Assembly: GCF_001577365.1 (NCBI RefSeq)
Contig: NZ_CP014514.1
Location: 62,001 to 126,000 of the forward strand
Source of the DNA: Frondihabitans sp. PAMC 28766
Lineage (GTDB): Bacteria > Actinomycetota > Actinomycetes > Actinomycetales > Microbacteriaceae
Direction of reading: 5' to 3'
DNA length: 64,000 bases
The translations under genes and the position numbers were made by a program. The notes beneath the pieces were generated by a model. That model did not search any database, had not been told where the DNA came from, and saw nothing but the letters and a program-made list of their open reading frames with translations. Positions 8,638 to 17,782 of the stretch are shown here, in pieces (the first letter of the stretch is position 1; each line of letters begins with the position of its first letter).

Positions 8638-8814
8638 ATGACTGAGAAACCAAGCCGCGCGCGCCGCGCGCTGGACTACATGGGCATCACAGAATCGCCG
8701 GCCGACAAGGCTGCGCGAGCGCGGAAGTCACGCTCCTGGTGGATTTGGACCCTCGCGACCGCGATCGTCGTCGGAATCGTCATCGTGGCTCTACCTACGC
8801 TTCACGTCTTTTAG
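8638..8814 (+). CDS. Small single-pass membrane protein
   Basis: A 58-residue protein with a basic N-terminus (TEKPSRARRALDYMGITESPADKAARARKSR) and one membrane segment (WWIWTLATAIVVGIVIVAL). The ATG at 8638 is preceded by GATGGGAG. No family is recognised; size and composition resemble small stress-linked membrane proteins of actinobacteria. Confidence 0.55.
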   Translation: MTEKPSRARRALDYMGITESPADKAARARKSRSWWIWTLATAIVVGIVIVALPTLHVF

Positions 8815-9070
8815 CTGAATTGGCCATCCGCCCTGGAGTGTCGCGGCAAGCGTTCCCCTCCAAACGCCGACCGAGACGGACGTTGAGGGTTTCCGGTCGT
8901 GCTCGGCGAGCGTCCTCCACGGTGCAGTCCGCACACTCCGGGGAACCAAGATGATCCGGACTCCTTGCGGTCAACTCCCGCAACACGGAGGCGGCCGTCT
9001 TGACGCCGTCTTCGACGGGAATCGCAGGTCGCCTCGGTCACGTCCTCGCTCCGGATCTTGTTCTGAATGA

Positions 9071-9115
9071 TTGACACAACCAAAGAATCGCGCTTGTATT
9101 GGTGAACCGATACAA
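9071..9115 (+). promoter_or_regulatory. Promoter with overlapping GntR-type operator
   Basis: TTGACA (9071-9076) and TTGTAT (9094-9099) are separated by exactly 17 bases, a good sigma-70-type promoter. The -10 box is the left end of an inverted repeat: TTGTATTGGT (9094-9103), a 2-base spacer, then ACCGATACAA (9106-9115), nine of ten positions symmetric. The repeat is suited to the YtrA-type GntR regulator encoded by the second gene of the operon, implying autorepression by blocking the -10 region. Confidence 0.65.
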
Positions 9116-9129
9116 AAGGGGTTCATGTG

Positions 9130-10098
9130 ATGCAGCCATGGTTTCTCGGGGTGATGGCGATCGTCGCAAGCGTGTTCGTCAGTGCGGGCATCATCCGCGT
9201 CCTTCGACGCGCCCACCAGGTGGGTGCCGCCCATACCGGCAGTGCCCTCATAATTCGGCGGGCTATGGCCGTGGGGTTGGCGGCGGGGTTGCTGGCGGCG
9301 GTGATATTCGGGATTGCGCAGGTCCGTTCCGACTCCGGGTCGAGCCCGTTCTATCTCCGCTTCTTAGATCAGGGCCCGCCCGATGTATTCGGCTTCAGCC
9401 AAGTGTTCGCTCCCCTGATCGGCACGGTCGCGGCCGTGCTGGTCGTGGTGTTCACCCGACCGGCTCAGGGCCGACAGCTCTCCGTCCGGACCACTGACCT
9501 CTCGCAACGCAGGCAGAAGCTGTTGTCCTTCGCGAACTTGCTCCCCGTGACGGTCGCACTGGTGCTACTGGTGCTTGTCATCGTGGCGTTGTGGACGACG
9601 ATGGTCGGTGAGAGTGGGAGTACCTTCGCCTGGTCCCTGGACGTGACCCAGGGCGGCACCACCAACGAGGCCGAGGGATTCGATGGCTGGTTCACCACCG
9701 CGGCGATCACAGCCAGTGTGCTGGTCGCCGCCCTTGCTGTCCCCGCCTTGGTCCTCCTGGAACGGTCCCCGGGCCGTGGGAACGACGCCACCCAACACGA
9801 GGACGCTCTCCACCGCGACACCTTGGCCCGCGCAGTCGTCGCGATCACCATCACCGGATTGTGCATGGCCATGGGGTCCCTCCTCTGGCACGCCGGGGCC
9901 ACAACCTGGACGGAGTCGTTCTTCCCCATCGTCGGCGACTGCCACAGCACCGGCCCCGGCTCATCGATGTGCAGGCAGGTCGGGATGAACTACGCCCAAC
10001 CCGCCCACCTCATCGGCCTCATCGAGATCATCGCCGGCATCGAAACTTTCGGACTCGCCACCCTGATCCTCCTGCGACTGGCACGGGACCCGGCATGA
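9130..10098 (+). CDS. Multi-pass membrane protein, regulated with GntR repressor
   Basis: A 322-residue protein with about seven hydrophobic segments (for instance FLGVMAIVASVFVSAGIIRVL, residues 4-24, VTVALVLLVLVIVALW near 140, and LIGLIEIIAGIETFGLATLILL at the end) and an extracytoplasmic loop with two cysteines (GDCHSTGPGSSMC). An ATG at 9130 is preferred to the adjoining GTG; AAAAGGGG precedes it. No enzyme motif is visible. Its stop overlaps the start of the GntR gene (ATGA), so it is the main target of that regulator. In related operons such regulators control envelope-stress or ABC-type exporters; no ATPase is present here. Confidence 0.7.
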   Translation: MQPWFLGVMAIVASVFVSAGIIRVLRRAHQVGAAHTGSALIIRRAMAVGLAAGLLAAVIFGIAQVRSDSGSSPFYLRFLDQGPPDVFGFSQVFAPLIGTVAAVLVVVFTRPAQGRQLSVRTTDLSQRRQKLLSFANLLPVTVALVLLVLVIVALWTTMVGESGSTFAWSLDVTQGGTTNEAEGFDGWFTTAAITASVLVAALAVPALVLLERSPGRGNDATQHEDALHRDTLARAVVAITITGLCMAMGSLLWHAGATTWTESFFPIVGDCHSTGPGSSMCRQVGMNYAQPAHLIGLIEIIAGIETFGLATLILLRLARDPA

Positions 10099-10463
10099 TC
10101 CAAGTCGACGACACCGACCCCACCCCCGTCTTCGAACAACTTCGGGTGCAGATCTCGAACCAAATCCGGTTAGGAACCCTTCCCACCGACGCTCGCCTCC
10201 CCACCGTCCGCCAACTCGCTGCCGACCTCCGTATCTCCCCCGGAACCGTCGCCCGCACTTACTCCCTCCTCGAAGCAGACGGGCTCATCGTGACCCGGCG
10301 AAGCGCCGGCACCCGGGTCAGCATCCAAGCAGATAACTACCCGCACATCCTCGATGCAGCCCTCGACTTCACCGCCACCATCCGCCAACAAGGCCTCACC
10401 CTTGAACAAGCCATCCTCGCCGTCCGAGCAGCCTGGGAAACCGACAGCGACACGAACGGATGA
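10095..10463 (+). CDS. GntR-family regulator, YtrA subfamily
   Basis: A 122-residue protein with the short YtrA layout: an N-terminal winged helix (PVFEQLRVQISNQIRLGTLP and RLPTVRQLAADLRISPGTVARTYSLLEADG) and a brief C-terminal helical tail instead of a ligand domain. The start overlaps the preceding stop as ATGA. The inverted repeat over the operon's -10 box is the probable binding site. YtrA-type regulators usually repress a membrane transporter operon in which they lie, which fits the preceding membrane protein. Confidence 0.88.
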   Translation: MIQVDDTDPTPVFEQLRVQISNQIRLGTLPTDARLPTVRQLAADLRISPGTVARTYSLLEADGLIVTRRSAGTRVSIQADNYPHILDAALDFTATIRQQGLTLEQAILAVRAAWETDSDTNG

Positions 10464-10926
10464 CGTTGGTCAACGTACCCAGCGTTCTGGCCGCGAACCC
10501 GGATCGAATCAAGCTCAGGTATGGCCAGTTTCATTCGCTGGTCACCTCGAATGCGTCTTCGGACCGACGAGCAAGCCGGCCCCAGTCCGTAGCTTGGGCG
10601 CATGGAGGATGACCGATCGCGCGCTCGCATCCGAGCCGGCAGGGCGATTTCGGCTGCCTCGCTGATATTCGGTGCTGGCACGATCACGTTGCTGTGTCTA
10701 GGCACGTGCGCTGACGTCGACGTCTACGTTCGCGGAGCAGCAGGCTGGGACTTTGGAATCATGTCGCTCCTGCTTGCCGAGATCGCTGCATCCGGCCGGG
10801 CATTCCTGTGGCTGCGCGCCCGGCGCAATCTCTCCGTGCGGCGAGGTCTGGCTCAAGTCGGAATCATCCTGGCCGTTGTCTCAGGGACGACTGGGGTGAT
10901 CGGCTATGTCGGCCATCCGGTATTTG

Positions 10927-11988
10927 TCAATTCAAGTGAGACGTGGTGGTGGGTTCGGGTTTGGCTGGTTCGGTGCGTCGGCGGGCGGGGTCGTTGATGT
11001 GCGCGATAGTCGGTAGTTTCGTGGCGTTGGGCCTGCGGGTGAAGCGTTCGGGGTGTTCGGCGTGGGCGGTGTCGAGGGTCGCCTGTCGTCGGTCGCGGAC
11101 GGTGTCGGCGGTGCCGTGGTGGATGGACGCCGGGGTGTACTAGCCGATGCCGGAGTGGTAGTGCTCGTGGTTGTAGTAGCTGATGAAGCTCTCCATCCAG
11201 GCGCGGGCGTGGCCGATGCTGTCGAACCGGTCGGGGTAGTCGGGCAGGTACTTCATGGTCTTGAACTGTGCCTCGCTGTAAGGGTTGTCGTTACTGGTGC
11301 GGGGCCGGGAGTGGGAGCGGGTGATGTCAAGATCGGCCAGCAGCGACGCGAGGGGTTTGGACGTCATCGCCGCGCCGCCATCGGCGTGTAGCCAGCCGGG
11401 CCGGTGCCCGGTGTCGGTGACGGCCTGCTCGACGAGGTCGGCGGCGAGGCGTCCGTCTTCGACGTTCTCGATGCGCCAGCCCACGACATAGCGGGAGAAG
11501 ATGTCCAAGATCACGTAAGCGTGGAACCAGCAGCCCTTGGACGGGCCACGCATCTTCGTGATGTCCCACGACCACACGTCACCGACCTGGTGGGCGACGA
11601 GTTCCGGGACCGCCCTGGGCGGGTGGGTCGCTTGCCGGCGGCGTTCCCCGGACTGCCCGGCCTGGGCCAGAATGCGGTGCATCGTGCGCGGTGAGCACCA
11701 GTAGCGGCCCTCGTCGAGCTCGCGGGTGTAGACCTGCGCGACCGAGACGTTCGCGTACCGGTCGCTGTCCAACACCGCCAGCACGCCGGCGCGTTCGGCC
11801 GGGCGGAGCGCCGACGGGTGCGGGCGGGGAGCCTCGGCCGGGCCGTGGACTCGTGGCCGGGGATGCACGATCCGGTGATGCGTCGCCCGTGACAGGCCGA
11901 TCAGAGCGCACCCGGCAACGACCCCGAGCATGCCAGTGATCGCCGCCACGGACTCGACCTGCCACGCGACCCAGCTCTCACGGCTCAT
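10927..11988 (-). pseudogene. IS3-family transposase OrfB (rve integrase core), premature stop
   Basis: Integrase-core transposase: DVWSWDITKMRGPSKG holds the first catalytic Asp, WLHADGGAAM the second, and NPYSEAQFKTMKY the Glu of the DDE triad, so the whole catalytic core is present. A TAG at 11140-11142 follows YHSGIG, at the position where relatives continue with YTPASIHHG; the frame then stays open to 10927 (tail ERFTRRPNATKLPTIAHIND). The stop thus removes about 70 residues. The start ATG at 11988 overlaps the orfA stop as ATGA, so OrfB appears to be made by coupled re-initiation, not by the frameshift common in IS3 elements. Confidence 0.85.
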
Positions 11989-12516
11989 GACGCGTTCCTG
12001 GACGAGAGAGCTTCCAAGAACGCGACCCCTTTTCCCAGCACGTCCAACGCTTCCCTGGCCTGGGCGAGCTTCACGTCGCGGTCGGTGACGGTCTTCTCCA
12101 ACACCGTCACCTGCTTACGCAATCGGGCGATCTCGGTCTGCTCCGCCGTGCGTGACGTGCTGCCCGGACGGGGCCCGGGACGCGAAGCACCCAGCGTGCC
12201 CGAAGCGATCTGAGCACGCCACTCCGTGACATGCGAGTCATACAAGCGCTCCCGGCGCAACACGGCACCCTTAGAACCAGTCGGTGCTGCGTCGTACTCG
12301 GCCACGATCTTCCGCTTGTACTCGGTCGTGAACGACCGCCTGGCCGAACGGCCAGCACGAGGCGCGTCCTCTGCCGTGTCCGCGATGGAAACGGACGGCG
12401 TCGCAATATCAGCCGGCGTCATCGCAGCAGCTGCCGCAGGCGTCGTCATCGTGGTCATGATCATGCTCCTCAGGGACCACGCCCCAGCCAAACTCCCGGG
12501 TTCCCCGGCGTCTCAC
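10936..12516 (-). mobile_element. IS3-family insertion sequence with 4-bp target duplication
   Basis: Left end GTGAGACGTGG and right end (reverse complement) GTGAGACGCCGG form terminal inverted repeats, with a shared internal GTTTGGCTGG at the same depth. The flanks carry the direct repeat TCAA at 10932-10935 and 12517-12520. The 1581-bp element carries orfA and orfB on the minus strand. It interrupts a membrane-protein gene. A stop codon inside orfB suggests that the copy can no longer move unless it is suppressed. Confidence 0.88.
11985..12491 (-). CDS. IS3-family transposase OrfA (HTH protein)
   Basis: A 168-residue HTH protein: after an alanine-rich leader the DNA-binding part begins RSFTTEYKRKIVAEYDAAP and continues with LRRERLYDSHVTEWR; a C-terminal leucine-zipper-like coiled coil (AEQTEIARLRKQVTVLEKTV) supports multimerisation. 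It recognises the terminal repeats. The start may be internal (for example ATG codons near 12461) because the first 45 residues are low-complexity and reach close to the element's right terminus. Confidence 0.85.
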   Translation of the reverse strand: MAGAWSLRSMIMTTMTTPAAAAAMTPADIATPSVSIADTAEDAPRAGRSARRSFTTEYKRKIVAEYDAAPTGSKGAVLRRERLYDSHVTEWRAQIASGTLGASRPGPRPGSTSRTAEQTEIARLRKQVTVLEKTVTDRDVKLAQAREALDVLGKGVAFLEALSSRNAS

Positions 12517-12822
12517 TCAAGTCTGGCGGATAGGGATCTGCTACCGACGTACACCGACGTCGCCGCCTCCTGCCATGGAGAGCCAGGCGTGACCGCTCGG
12601 GAAACGAACACGTTCCTCCACGCACGAGGAACCCTCTATACGCGGCAGAGCATTTTCCTCCTGCGGGCGCCGGGGTCTGAATACGCACCATCCATTGGCA
12701 CGAAGCCTGCCGCTGCCGGGTTCTTCACATCGACTTGTCATTCCGACGGATCCATCACCGTCGAGTTTCCGACATCCGGGTATGCGACTCCCATTCCACC
12801 GATCACGATTCGCGGTAGGTAG

Positions 12823-13256
12823 CTCGAAACGCGCCGGTGTCGGAAAGCGCTGACCGCCTCGAGGCCATTGCCGACAACTACGTGCGCGTCGAGATCGATG
12901 GATCCTCCGCCGATGGGGCAATCCTTGCGCCGCCCACGTCATCGCATCCGGTGACCTAGTGGGCGATGAGCGTTGGTCACCGTGCACGCACAAACGGCCA
13001 CCTATCGACGCGACTCACAGGCCTCGGGATCCAGCCGGCGAGACGTCTTACAACCCTAGCCTTTCAGCACGGATTCCATGGCTGCAGTAGACGCCCGCGG
13101 GTGAAGGTGACGATCCGGGCCAAGGGTTGGGTGACCACCGCGCTAGACCACGCTACGGGGCATGACCTCGTGTTCGCGTTGACGTCCAAGAAGACGGTGG
13201 CGGGCATTGACCGCGGTACCGCCAGGGATGAAGCCTTGATCTGCTGCGCGGGTGGG
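12823..13256. other. Intergenic region, possible decayed coding DNA
   Basis: There is no convincing gene. Two short plus-strand readings look protein-like (for example VTTALDHATGHDLVFALTSK near 13130) but lack starts, ribosome sites and recognisable domains. They may be the residue of a gene lost before the sigma factor at 13257. Confidence 0.35.
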
Positions 13257-13826
13257 TTAAGCGGCGGTGAGTTGGCGCCGCAATGCGATGAGCCCGTCGC
13301 GCAGGCTGGTCTTCACGGTATTCACGGGGATGCCAAGCCGTTCGGCGGTCTCGGCACGGGACAGGTTGTGGTCGTAGGTCAACTCGATCACGGCACGGTG
13401 CTTGGCGCTCAGACGCGTCATCGCCCGTCGCGCGTCGTGGTACTCCATCGACGTCTGCACGTTTTCTGTCACATGGTCGAAGGGATGGGCGGTGTCGCGG
13501 ATACCGATGGCCAGGTCACGGTTGCGGGATGCCTGGGATGCTCTGACCCGGTCGATGGCACGCCGGTGAGCGACGGTAAGAAGCCAGTTGATGGGTGAGC
13601 CTTTTCCGGAGTCGAACCGGGCGGCGTGCTGCCAGAGCTCGAGATACACCTCCTGCGCCACCTCTTCGGATTGGGCAGAGTCCTTCAGCACGCGTCGGAT
13701 CAGGTTGAGGGTGCGAGCGCAGGTGTGGTCGTAGAAGGACGCGAACGCCGCCTGGTCGCCGTGTCCGATGAGCGTGAGAAGCTCGTCCGACCCGGCGGTG
13801 CGGGCAGGGGTGGCTGACGTTGTCAT
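13257..13826 (-). CDS. ECF-type RNA polymerase sigma factor (SigK/ECF19-like)
   Basis: A 189-residue sigma factor. Region 2 spans residues 20-95 with FYDHTCARTLNLIRRVL, SEEVAQEVYLELWQHA and GSPINWLLTVAHRRAIDRVR, and region 4 spans 130-187 with LSAKHRAVIELTYDHNLSRAETAERLGIPVNTVKTSLRDGL. The sequence resembles the SigK group, which is normally held by a membrane anti-sigma RskA. No anti-sigma gene is adjacent here. A second ECF factor of similar type lies divergently 770 bases away. Promoter targets are not evident. Confidence 0.9.
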   Translation of the reverse strand: MTTSATPARTAGSDELLTLIGHGDQAAFASFYDHTCARTLNLIRRVLKDSAQSEEVAQEVYLELWQHAARFDSGKGSPINWLLTVAHRRAIDRVRASQASRNRDLAIGIRDTAHPFDHVTENVQTSMEYHDARRAMTRLSAKHRAVIELTYDHNLSRAETAERLGIPVNTVKTSLRDGLIALRRQLTAA

Positions 13827-14593
13827 GGACTGTTCCTGTCGAGATCGGCAGGGTTTAGGCCGAAAGAGTCGGGCAACCCAGTGTCACCCGTCGAGTCGAC
13901 ACTACGAAGGACCTTCCTACTTCTCGAACCCCAGTGCGGGGTACAAAGGGACCGAGGGTGCCGCAAGGTTTACCGGTGGTCTGGATAGGTCATTCCGCGG
14001 CGACGGCTTGTGTTGCGTGTGAAGCCCCCCGGAATGGGGGTCCTTAGACAGGTGTCCGCCTTTAGGGGACATCTAGTCTTGATCTACTCCCGGTGCACGA
14101 TCGAGCCACGTTTGACCGGGTGGGATGACCCGAATTCTTCCCACCCTGACTCGTCCCCCGGGGATGTCACTCCTGACACCCGTGGAGATCCCGAGGACAC
14201 TGCGCCGACCCGAATCGGTGCAGTGCCCTCGCGTTGAGAAAGCTCACCTATGACCGCGTCAGCGCCCTTCCCTGTCCTGCCTACACTGGGACGCTCCACC
14301 ACTGGTCTGATGAGGGGGCGCACGGTCACGCGGTCGTCGCTGGCCGGGAATAGGTGGAGCATCACCGAGACCATCGGCACCCTCCACATCGGGCACGGCA
14401 CCTCGTTGCCGTCAATGATCTCTACGCGATCTCTGCCGTGTCCGGGAACAGTCCCCGAAGTGCCGCCTGGCCGACGCTTCTTGACACACATCTGCACACG
14501 GCCGCCTAAACCTCGTCCCCCTTTCCCCCTGTATACGGCTGTCATCTGGGACCGGCTGTGCACCCCACCACTCTTGATAAGCGGGAATTCGCT
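13827..14593. other. Long intergenic region between two divergent sigma genes
   Basis: This 767-base gap has no supported gene. It contains a hairpin (GTGTCC and GGGACA arms, about 14056-14080). Long open frames on the minus strand read as mirror images without domains. The region must hold the promoters of both sigma genes and could hold a small RNA, but none is identifiable by eye. Confidence 0.4.
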
Positions 14594-15169
14594 ATGACCC
14601 TGACCCACGACAACGTGTCGCCGGGCCCGACCACCGGACAGAAGGCAGGCAATCTTCTTACCGCCATCGCGTCCGGCGACACGGTCGCCTTCGGGTTGCT
14701 TCATCAGGCTTGGGCGGGAAAGCTCTCTGGCACGGTCCTGCGGATCCTTCGGGACCGGGCACAAACCGAGGAAGTGATCCAAGACCTCTTCCTGGAGGTG
14801 TGGTTGCACGCCGACCGGTTCCAGGCCGACAAAGGCTCAGCCGCCGGGTATCTGCGCCGGCTAGCGACCTCCCGGGCAATCGACCGTGTCCGAGCGTCGC
14901 AAACCCACCGCGACTACACCCTGCACGCCGGCACCGAACACTTCTACGCCAACACCGCAGCGCTCACCCGTGTCCACGATGACTGGGCCCTCCGGCATGA
15001 CGTGCGGCAATCCCTCACCCACCTCACCTTCCTGCAACGTGAGGTCATCGAGCTGGCGTACTTCCAAGAGCTCACACACGTTGAGATCGCGGACCGTCTC
15101 CGCGTACCGGTGGGGACGGTGAAGTCCAGGATCAACTCCGCCCTCACGAGCCTCCGACGAAACCGGTGA
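14594..15169 (+). CDS. ECF-type RNA polymerase sigma factor (SigK/ECF19-like), second copy
   Basis: A 191-residue sigma factor with region 2 (LLHQAWAGKLSGTVLRILRD, TEEVIQDLFLEVWLHADRF and GYLRRLATSRAIDRVRASQ) and region 4 (LTFLQREVIELAYFQELTHVEIADRLRVPVGTVKSRI). ATG at 14594 is chosen over an upstream GTG because the residues before it are not conserved-looking. It shares the SigK-like pattern with the factor at 13257 but differs at many positions, so the pair is an old duplication or two separate imports. No anti-sigma gene follows; a sensor kinase is next downstream. Confidence 0.9.
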   Translation: MTLTHDNVSPGPTTGQKAGNLLTAIASGDTVAFGLLHQAWAGKLSGTVLRILRDRAQTEEVIQDLFLEVWLHADRFQADKGSAAGYLRRLATSRAIDRVRASQTHRDYTLHAGTEHFYANTAALTRVHDDWALRHDVRQSLTHLTFLQREVIELAYFQELTHVEIADRLRVPVGTVKSRINSALTSLRRNR

Positions 15170-15398
15170 GTTCTAGCGATCGTGGCAACACCGGCTACTT
15201 CCAGGAGTCGTGTTGTCGAAACGAATTACGCAGAAAATGGTCGGGCCGACTGGGAAGACGGACGAGCGCGCCAAGTTCATTGAGTGGATCCTGGTTCCCG
15301 AAAGTGGATGGCCCGCGGGTTGGGGGCAACAGCCACCTGTGTTCCTCGTGCCGGCTGATCTACGCTCGCATGCAGGGCATAGGCCCCTGGGGGCAGTA

Positions 15399-16655
15399 AT
15401 GGGCATGTTTGGGCACGTCGGACGAATCGTCCGTAACAACCCCGACGAGGGTCCGTCCCGCACCATCACCACCCACCTCATTGAGCAGGTAATCGCACGC
15501 GGCTACGCCGGAACCGCTTTCCTGTTCGGCGCCACGAGCATCGGGCCTGCCTTCACAGGGCAGCCCGTGATGAACCAGACCTGGGCATGGGTCTTCGGGC
15601 TCACCCTGTTCTCCGCCCTGACTTTCAGTGCGATCGCGGGCCTCGCGATCCGTCAGGTGCGCCTCGCCGCGATCCTCGTGGCCGTCCCGTACCTGCTGAT
15701 GGTGGTGTCCTGGCCCTTCGCCGCGACCGACATCACACGCGTACAACCCACCACCCCGTGGATTTGGGGACTGTGCGGGCTCGCGATGGCCGCGGCCGCC
15801 GTCGGATTCAACGAATGGGTCGCGGGGATCTACATTTTCGTCCTCTCCGCCACCTGGGTTTTCATTCGGCTCACCCCTGCCGGCGGTGAGGTCGGATACG
15901 CGCGAGCGTTCCAAGACGCCGGCTACACGTTCCTCATCGGCACCACCGTCCTCACAATCACCATGCTGCTTCGACGCACCGCCACACACGTCGACCACGC
16001 CTACACCGCCGCGACCACGAAATACGCTCGAGCGACCAAGGAACACGAGTACGAGAAACAACGAAACACCGTCGACGCTCTCCTACACGACAGCGTCCTG
16101 ACAACATTGCTCCAGGCCTCCCGCGCCGACACCCCCCAAACCCGCCGGTTAGCAACACAAATGGCATTCCGGTCCCTGAACGTCATTGCCGACACCGAAG
16201 ACGACTTCGACCGCCACCACGCCCCCCTAACCGCGACCGAAATCACTGACCGGTTCGAAGCCCTGAAAACACACCTCAGCATCCCAGTCACCCTCACCAC
16301 AACAGGCCCATCCGATCACTCAATTCCCTTCACCGTGGCCGAGGCCCTCTTCGCCGCCGCCGAACAAGCCCTCGTCAACAGTGCCCAACATGCCGGACCC
16401 ACCGTGACCTTCCGCACCATCACCGTCACCTGGACCCACACCACCGTCACCATCACCATCACCGACGACGGGAAAGGATTCGACACCACACAACGGTGCG
16501 ACCGGCTCGGCGTCCGAGTCTCGATCATCGAACGAGTCGAGACCATCGGCGGCCACGTCACCATCAACTCCCACCCAGGACACGGCACCCGCACCACCCT
16601 CACCTGGACCCCACCCACACCCCAAAACCCCAACAACCCCACCACCACACGGTGA
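15399..16655 (+). CDS. Sensor histidine kinase, DesK/NarX-like, orphan
   Basis: A 418-residue protein. Six membrane segments fill residues 30-205, followed by a coiled region (TATHVDHAYTAATTKYARATKEHEYEKQRN) and a phosphoacceptor helix LLHDSVLTTLLQASR, whose His lies in a variant of the HisKA_3 motif. The ATPase domain shows AAEQALVNSAQHAG (N-box), ITDDGKGFD and RLGVRVSIIERVETIGGHV. No response regulator follows. The unpaired LuxR-type regulator at 32746 is a candidate partner only by elimination. ATG at 15399 follows GGGGGCAG; the upstream in-frame extension is not protein-like. Confidence 0.82.
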   Translation: MGMFGHVGRIVRNNPDEGPSRTITTHLIEQVIARGYAGTAFLFGATSIGPAFTGQPVMNQTWAWVFGLTLFSALTFSAIAGLAIRQVRLAAILVAVPYLLMVVSWPFAATDITRVQPTTPWIWGLCGLAMAAAAVGFNEWVAGIYIFVLSATWVFIRLTPAGGEVGYARAFQDAGYTFLIGTTVLTITMLLRRTATHVDHAYTAATTKYARATKEHEYEKQRNTVDALLHDSVLTTLLQASRADTPQTRRLATQMAFRSLNVIADTEDDFDRHHAPLTATEITDRFEALKTHLSIPVTLTTTGPSDHSIPFTVAEALFAAAEQALVNSAQHAGPTVTFRTITVTWTHTTVTITITDDGKGFDTTQRCDRLGVRVSIIERVETIGGHVTINSHPGHGTRTTLTWTPPTPQNPNNPTTTR

Positions 16656-16799
16656 CGGTTTGTCACCGCGCCTGCCAACACCGCCACTCAGCGATCAACC
16701 CCACATGCTTTCGGCCAGCGAGGGAGATGCGAAACAGCCCCGGGGCGAGGAGACTTGTAGGGCATCCACCTTCAGCGGATCATGATTGGCGGGACCCAT

Positions 16800-17231
16800 A
16801 TGGCAACCAACTACCGGCTCATCAAAGCCACCCCGGAAGCAGTGTTCCGTGTTCTTGTCGATGGGTGGTTGTTCCCGAGCTGGGTCGTGGGTGCGTCCCG
16901 CATCCGGGATGTTGACGCATCCTGGCCGGACCCGGACTCGAAACTGCATCACTCGTTCGGGGTGTGGCCTTTGGTGATCGATGACACCACCAGCAGCGTC
17001 GAATGGGACCCGCCACATCACGCGACGTTTCAAGCCCGCGGCTGGCCGATCGGTGAAGCCGAAGTCACCATCGACATCCAAACGCGCCAAGACGGCTGCG
17101 TGGTCCGGATGCACGAGGACGCCGCCCGTGGCCCCGGGCGTCTCGTCCCGAAACCCGTCCGCGACATCGGGCTCCTCATCCGAAACCGGGAAGCCCTGCA
17201 ACGCCTCGCCTGGCTCGCCGAAGGCCATTGA
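16800..17231 (+). CDS. SRPBCC-fold (START-like) protein
   Basis: A 143-residue protein with the helix-grip pattern of the SRPBCC superfamily: an N-terminal strand then ATPEAVFRVLVDGWLFPSW, several beta strands (SVEWDPPHHATFQARGWPIGEAEVTI) and a long C-terminal helix. These proteins bind hydrophobic ligands in a cavity; ligand and role are unknown. Start ATG at 16800 has GGCGGGA upstream; an alternative ATG at 16782 adds six residues. Confidence 0.75.
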   Translation: MATNYRLIKATPEAVFRVLVDGWLFPSWVVGASRIRDVDASWPDPDSKLHHSFGVWPLVIDDTTSSVEWDPPHHATFQARGWPIGEAEVTIDIQTRQDGCVVRMHEDAARGPGRLVPKPVRDIGLLIRNREALQRLAWLAEGH

Positions 17232-17782
17232 CCACAACCTTCCCCTCGGACCCGTTTCACCGGTTCTATGGGCGCCGCCTACTGTGACGGTCGTGACCAA
17301 CCTGCACCACTTCGACCCGGATGGTTCCACGAACATCATCTTGGACAACAAAGAGCGCCGCGAGAACCTCAGTCACGGGTTAGCCACCGGACGTGTCAGC
17401 GAAGAGCCCCACCACGACAGCGACACCACCTCAGGTGGCGACCCGCGTTCGAAGCGGTCACCATCCTCGACCCGCCCATGCTGACGCGATTGCCCCATCG
17501 ACCCCCGAGGAGGAACCTGATCCCTCGCAGGGGCAACCGCGATGGGTACCCAAGAACGAACGCCAGGTCGCGAACCTCCCGCAGTGCGCGATGAGCGTTC
17601 CCCTACGCGCACCCTCCGGCAGTCGAAATTGGCGAACGGTCAACGTCCGGCGTGCGCACCTGCTCAGGCATCGTTCCCCGGGGGTCGAGACGGCCATAGG
17701 GGGAAGTGAGTCCTCGAGGGCTCCAGCTCGGACAATCCACCGATGTGAATCGCGAGACGAGAATTCATCTATCGTCGATGAG
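17232..17782. other. Intergenic or degraded region
   Basis: About 550 bases with no supported gene. A plus-strand frame from 17284 (TNLHHFDPDGSTNIILDNKERREN) is protein-like for some 60 residues, but the frame lacks a domain and is left as a possible remnant. The open frame running into the next gene is not accepted as part of it. Confidence 0.35.

Larger units (their letters stand above)
10602..12822 (+). pseudogene. Membrane protein gene split by an IS3-family insertion
   Basis: The 5' part (10602-10935) encodes three membrane segments (AISAASLIFGAGTITLLCLG; FGIMSLLLAEIAASGRAFLW; GLAQVGIILAVVSGTTGVIGY). The 3' part (12521-12822) encodes a soluble tail ending PTSGYATPIPPITIRGR. Removing the element 10936-12516 and one copy of its TCAA duplication rejoins the two parts in the same frame with no stop, giving an intact 211-residue protein. 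The family is not recognised. The tail has two cysteines and is probably outside the membrane. This precise reconstruction shows the insertion is recent. Confidence 0.85.

Noticed and set aside
14084-14809. 241-residue minus-strand open frame across the sigma-factor start
   Set aside because: It overlaps a well-supported sigma gene on the other strand and shows no domain or protein-like pattern.
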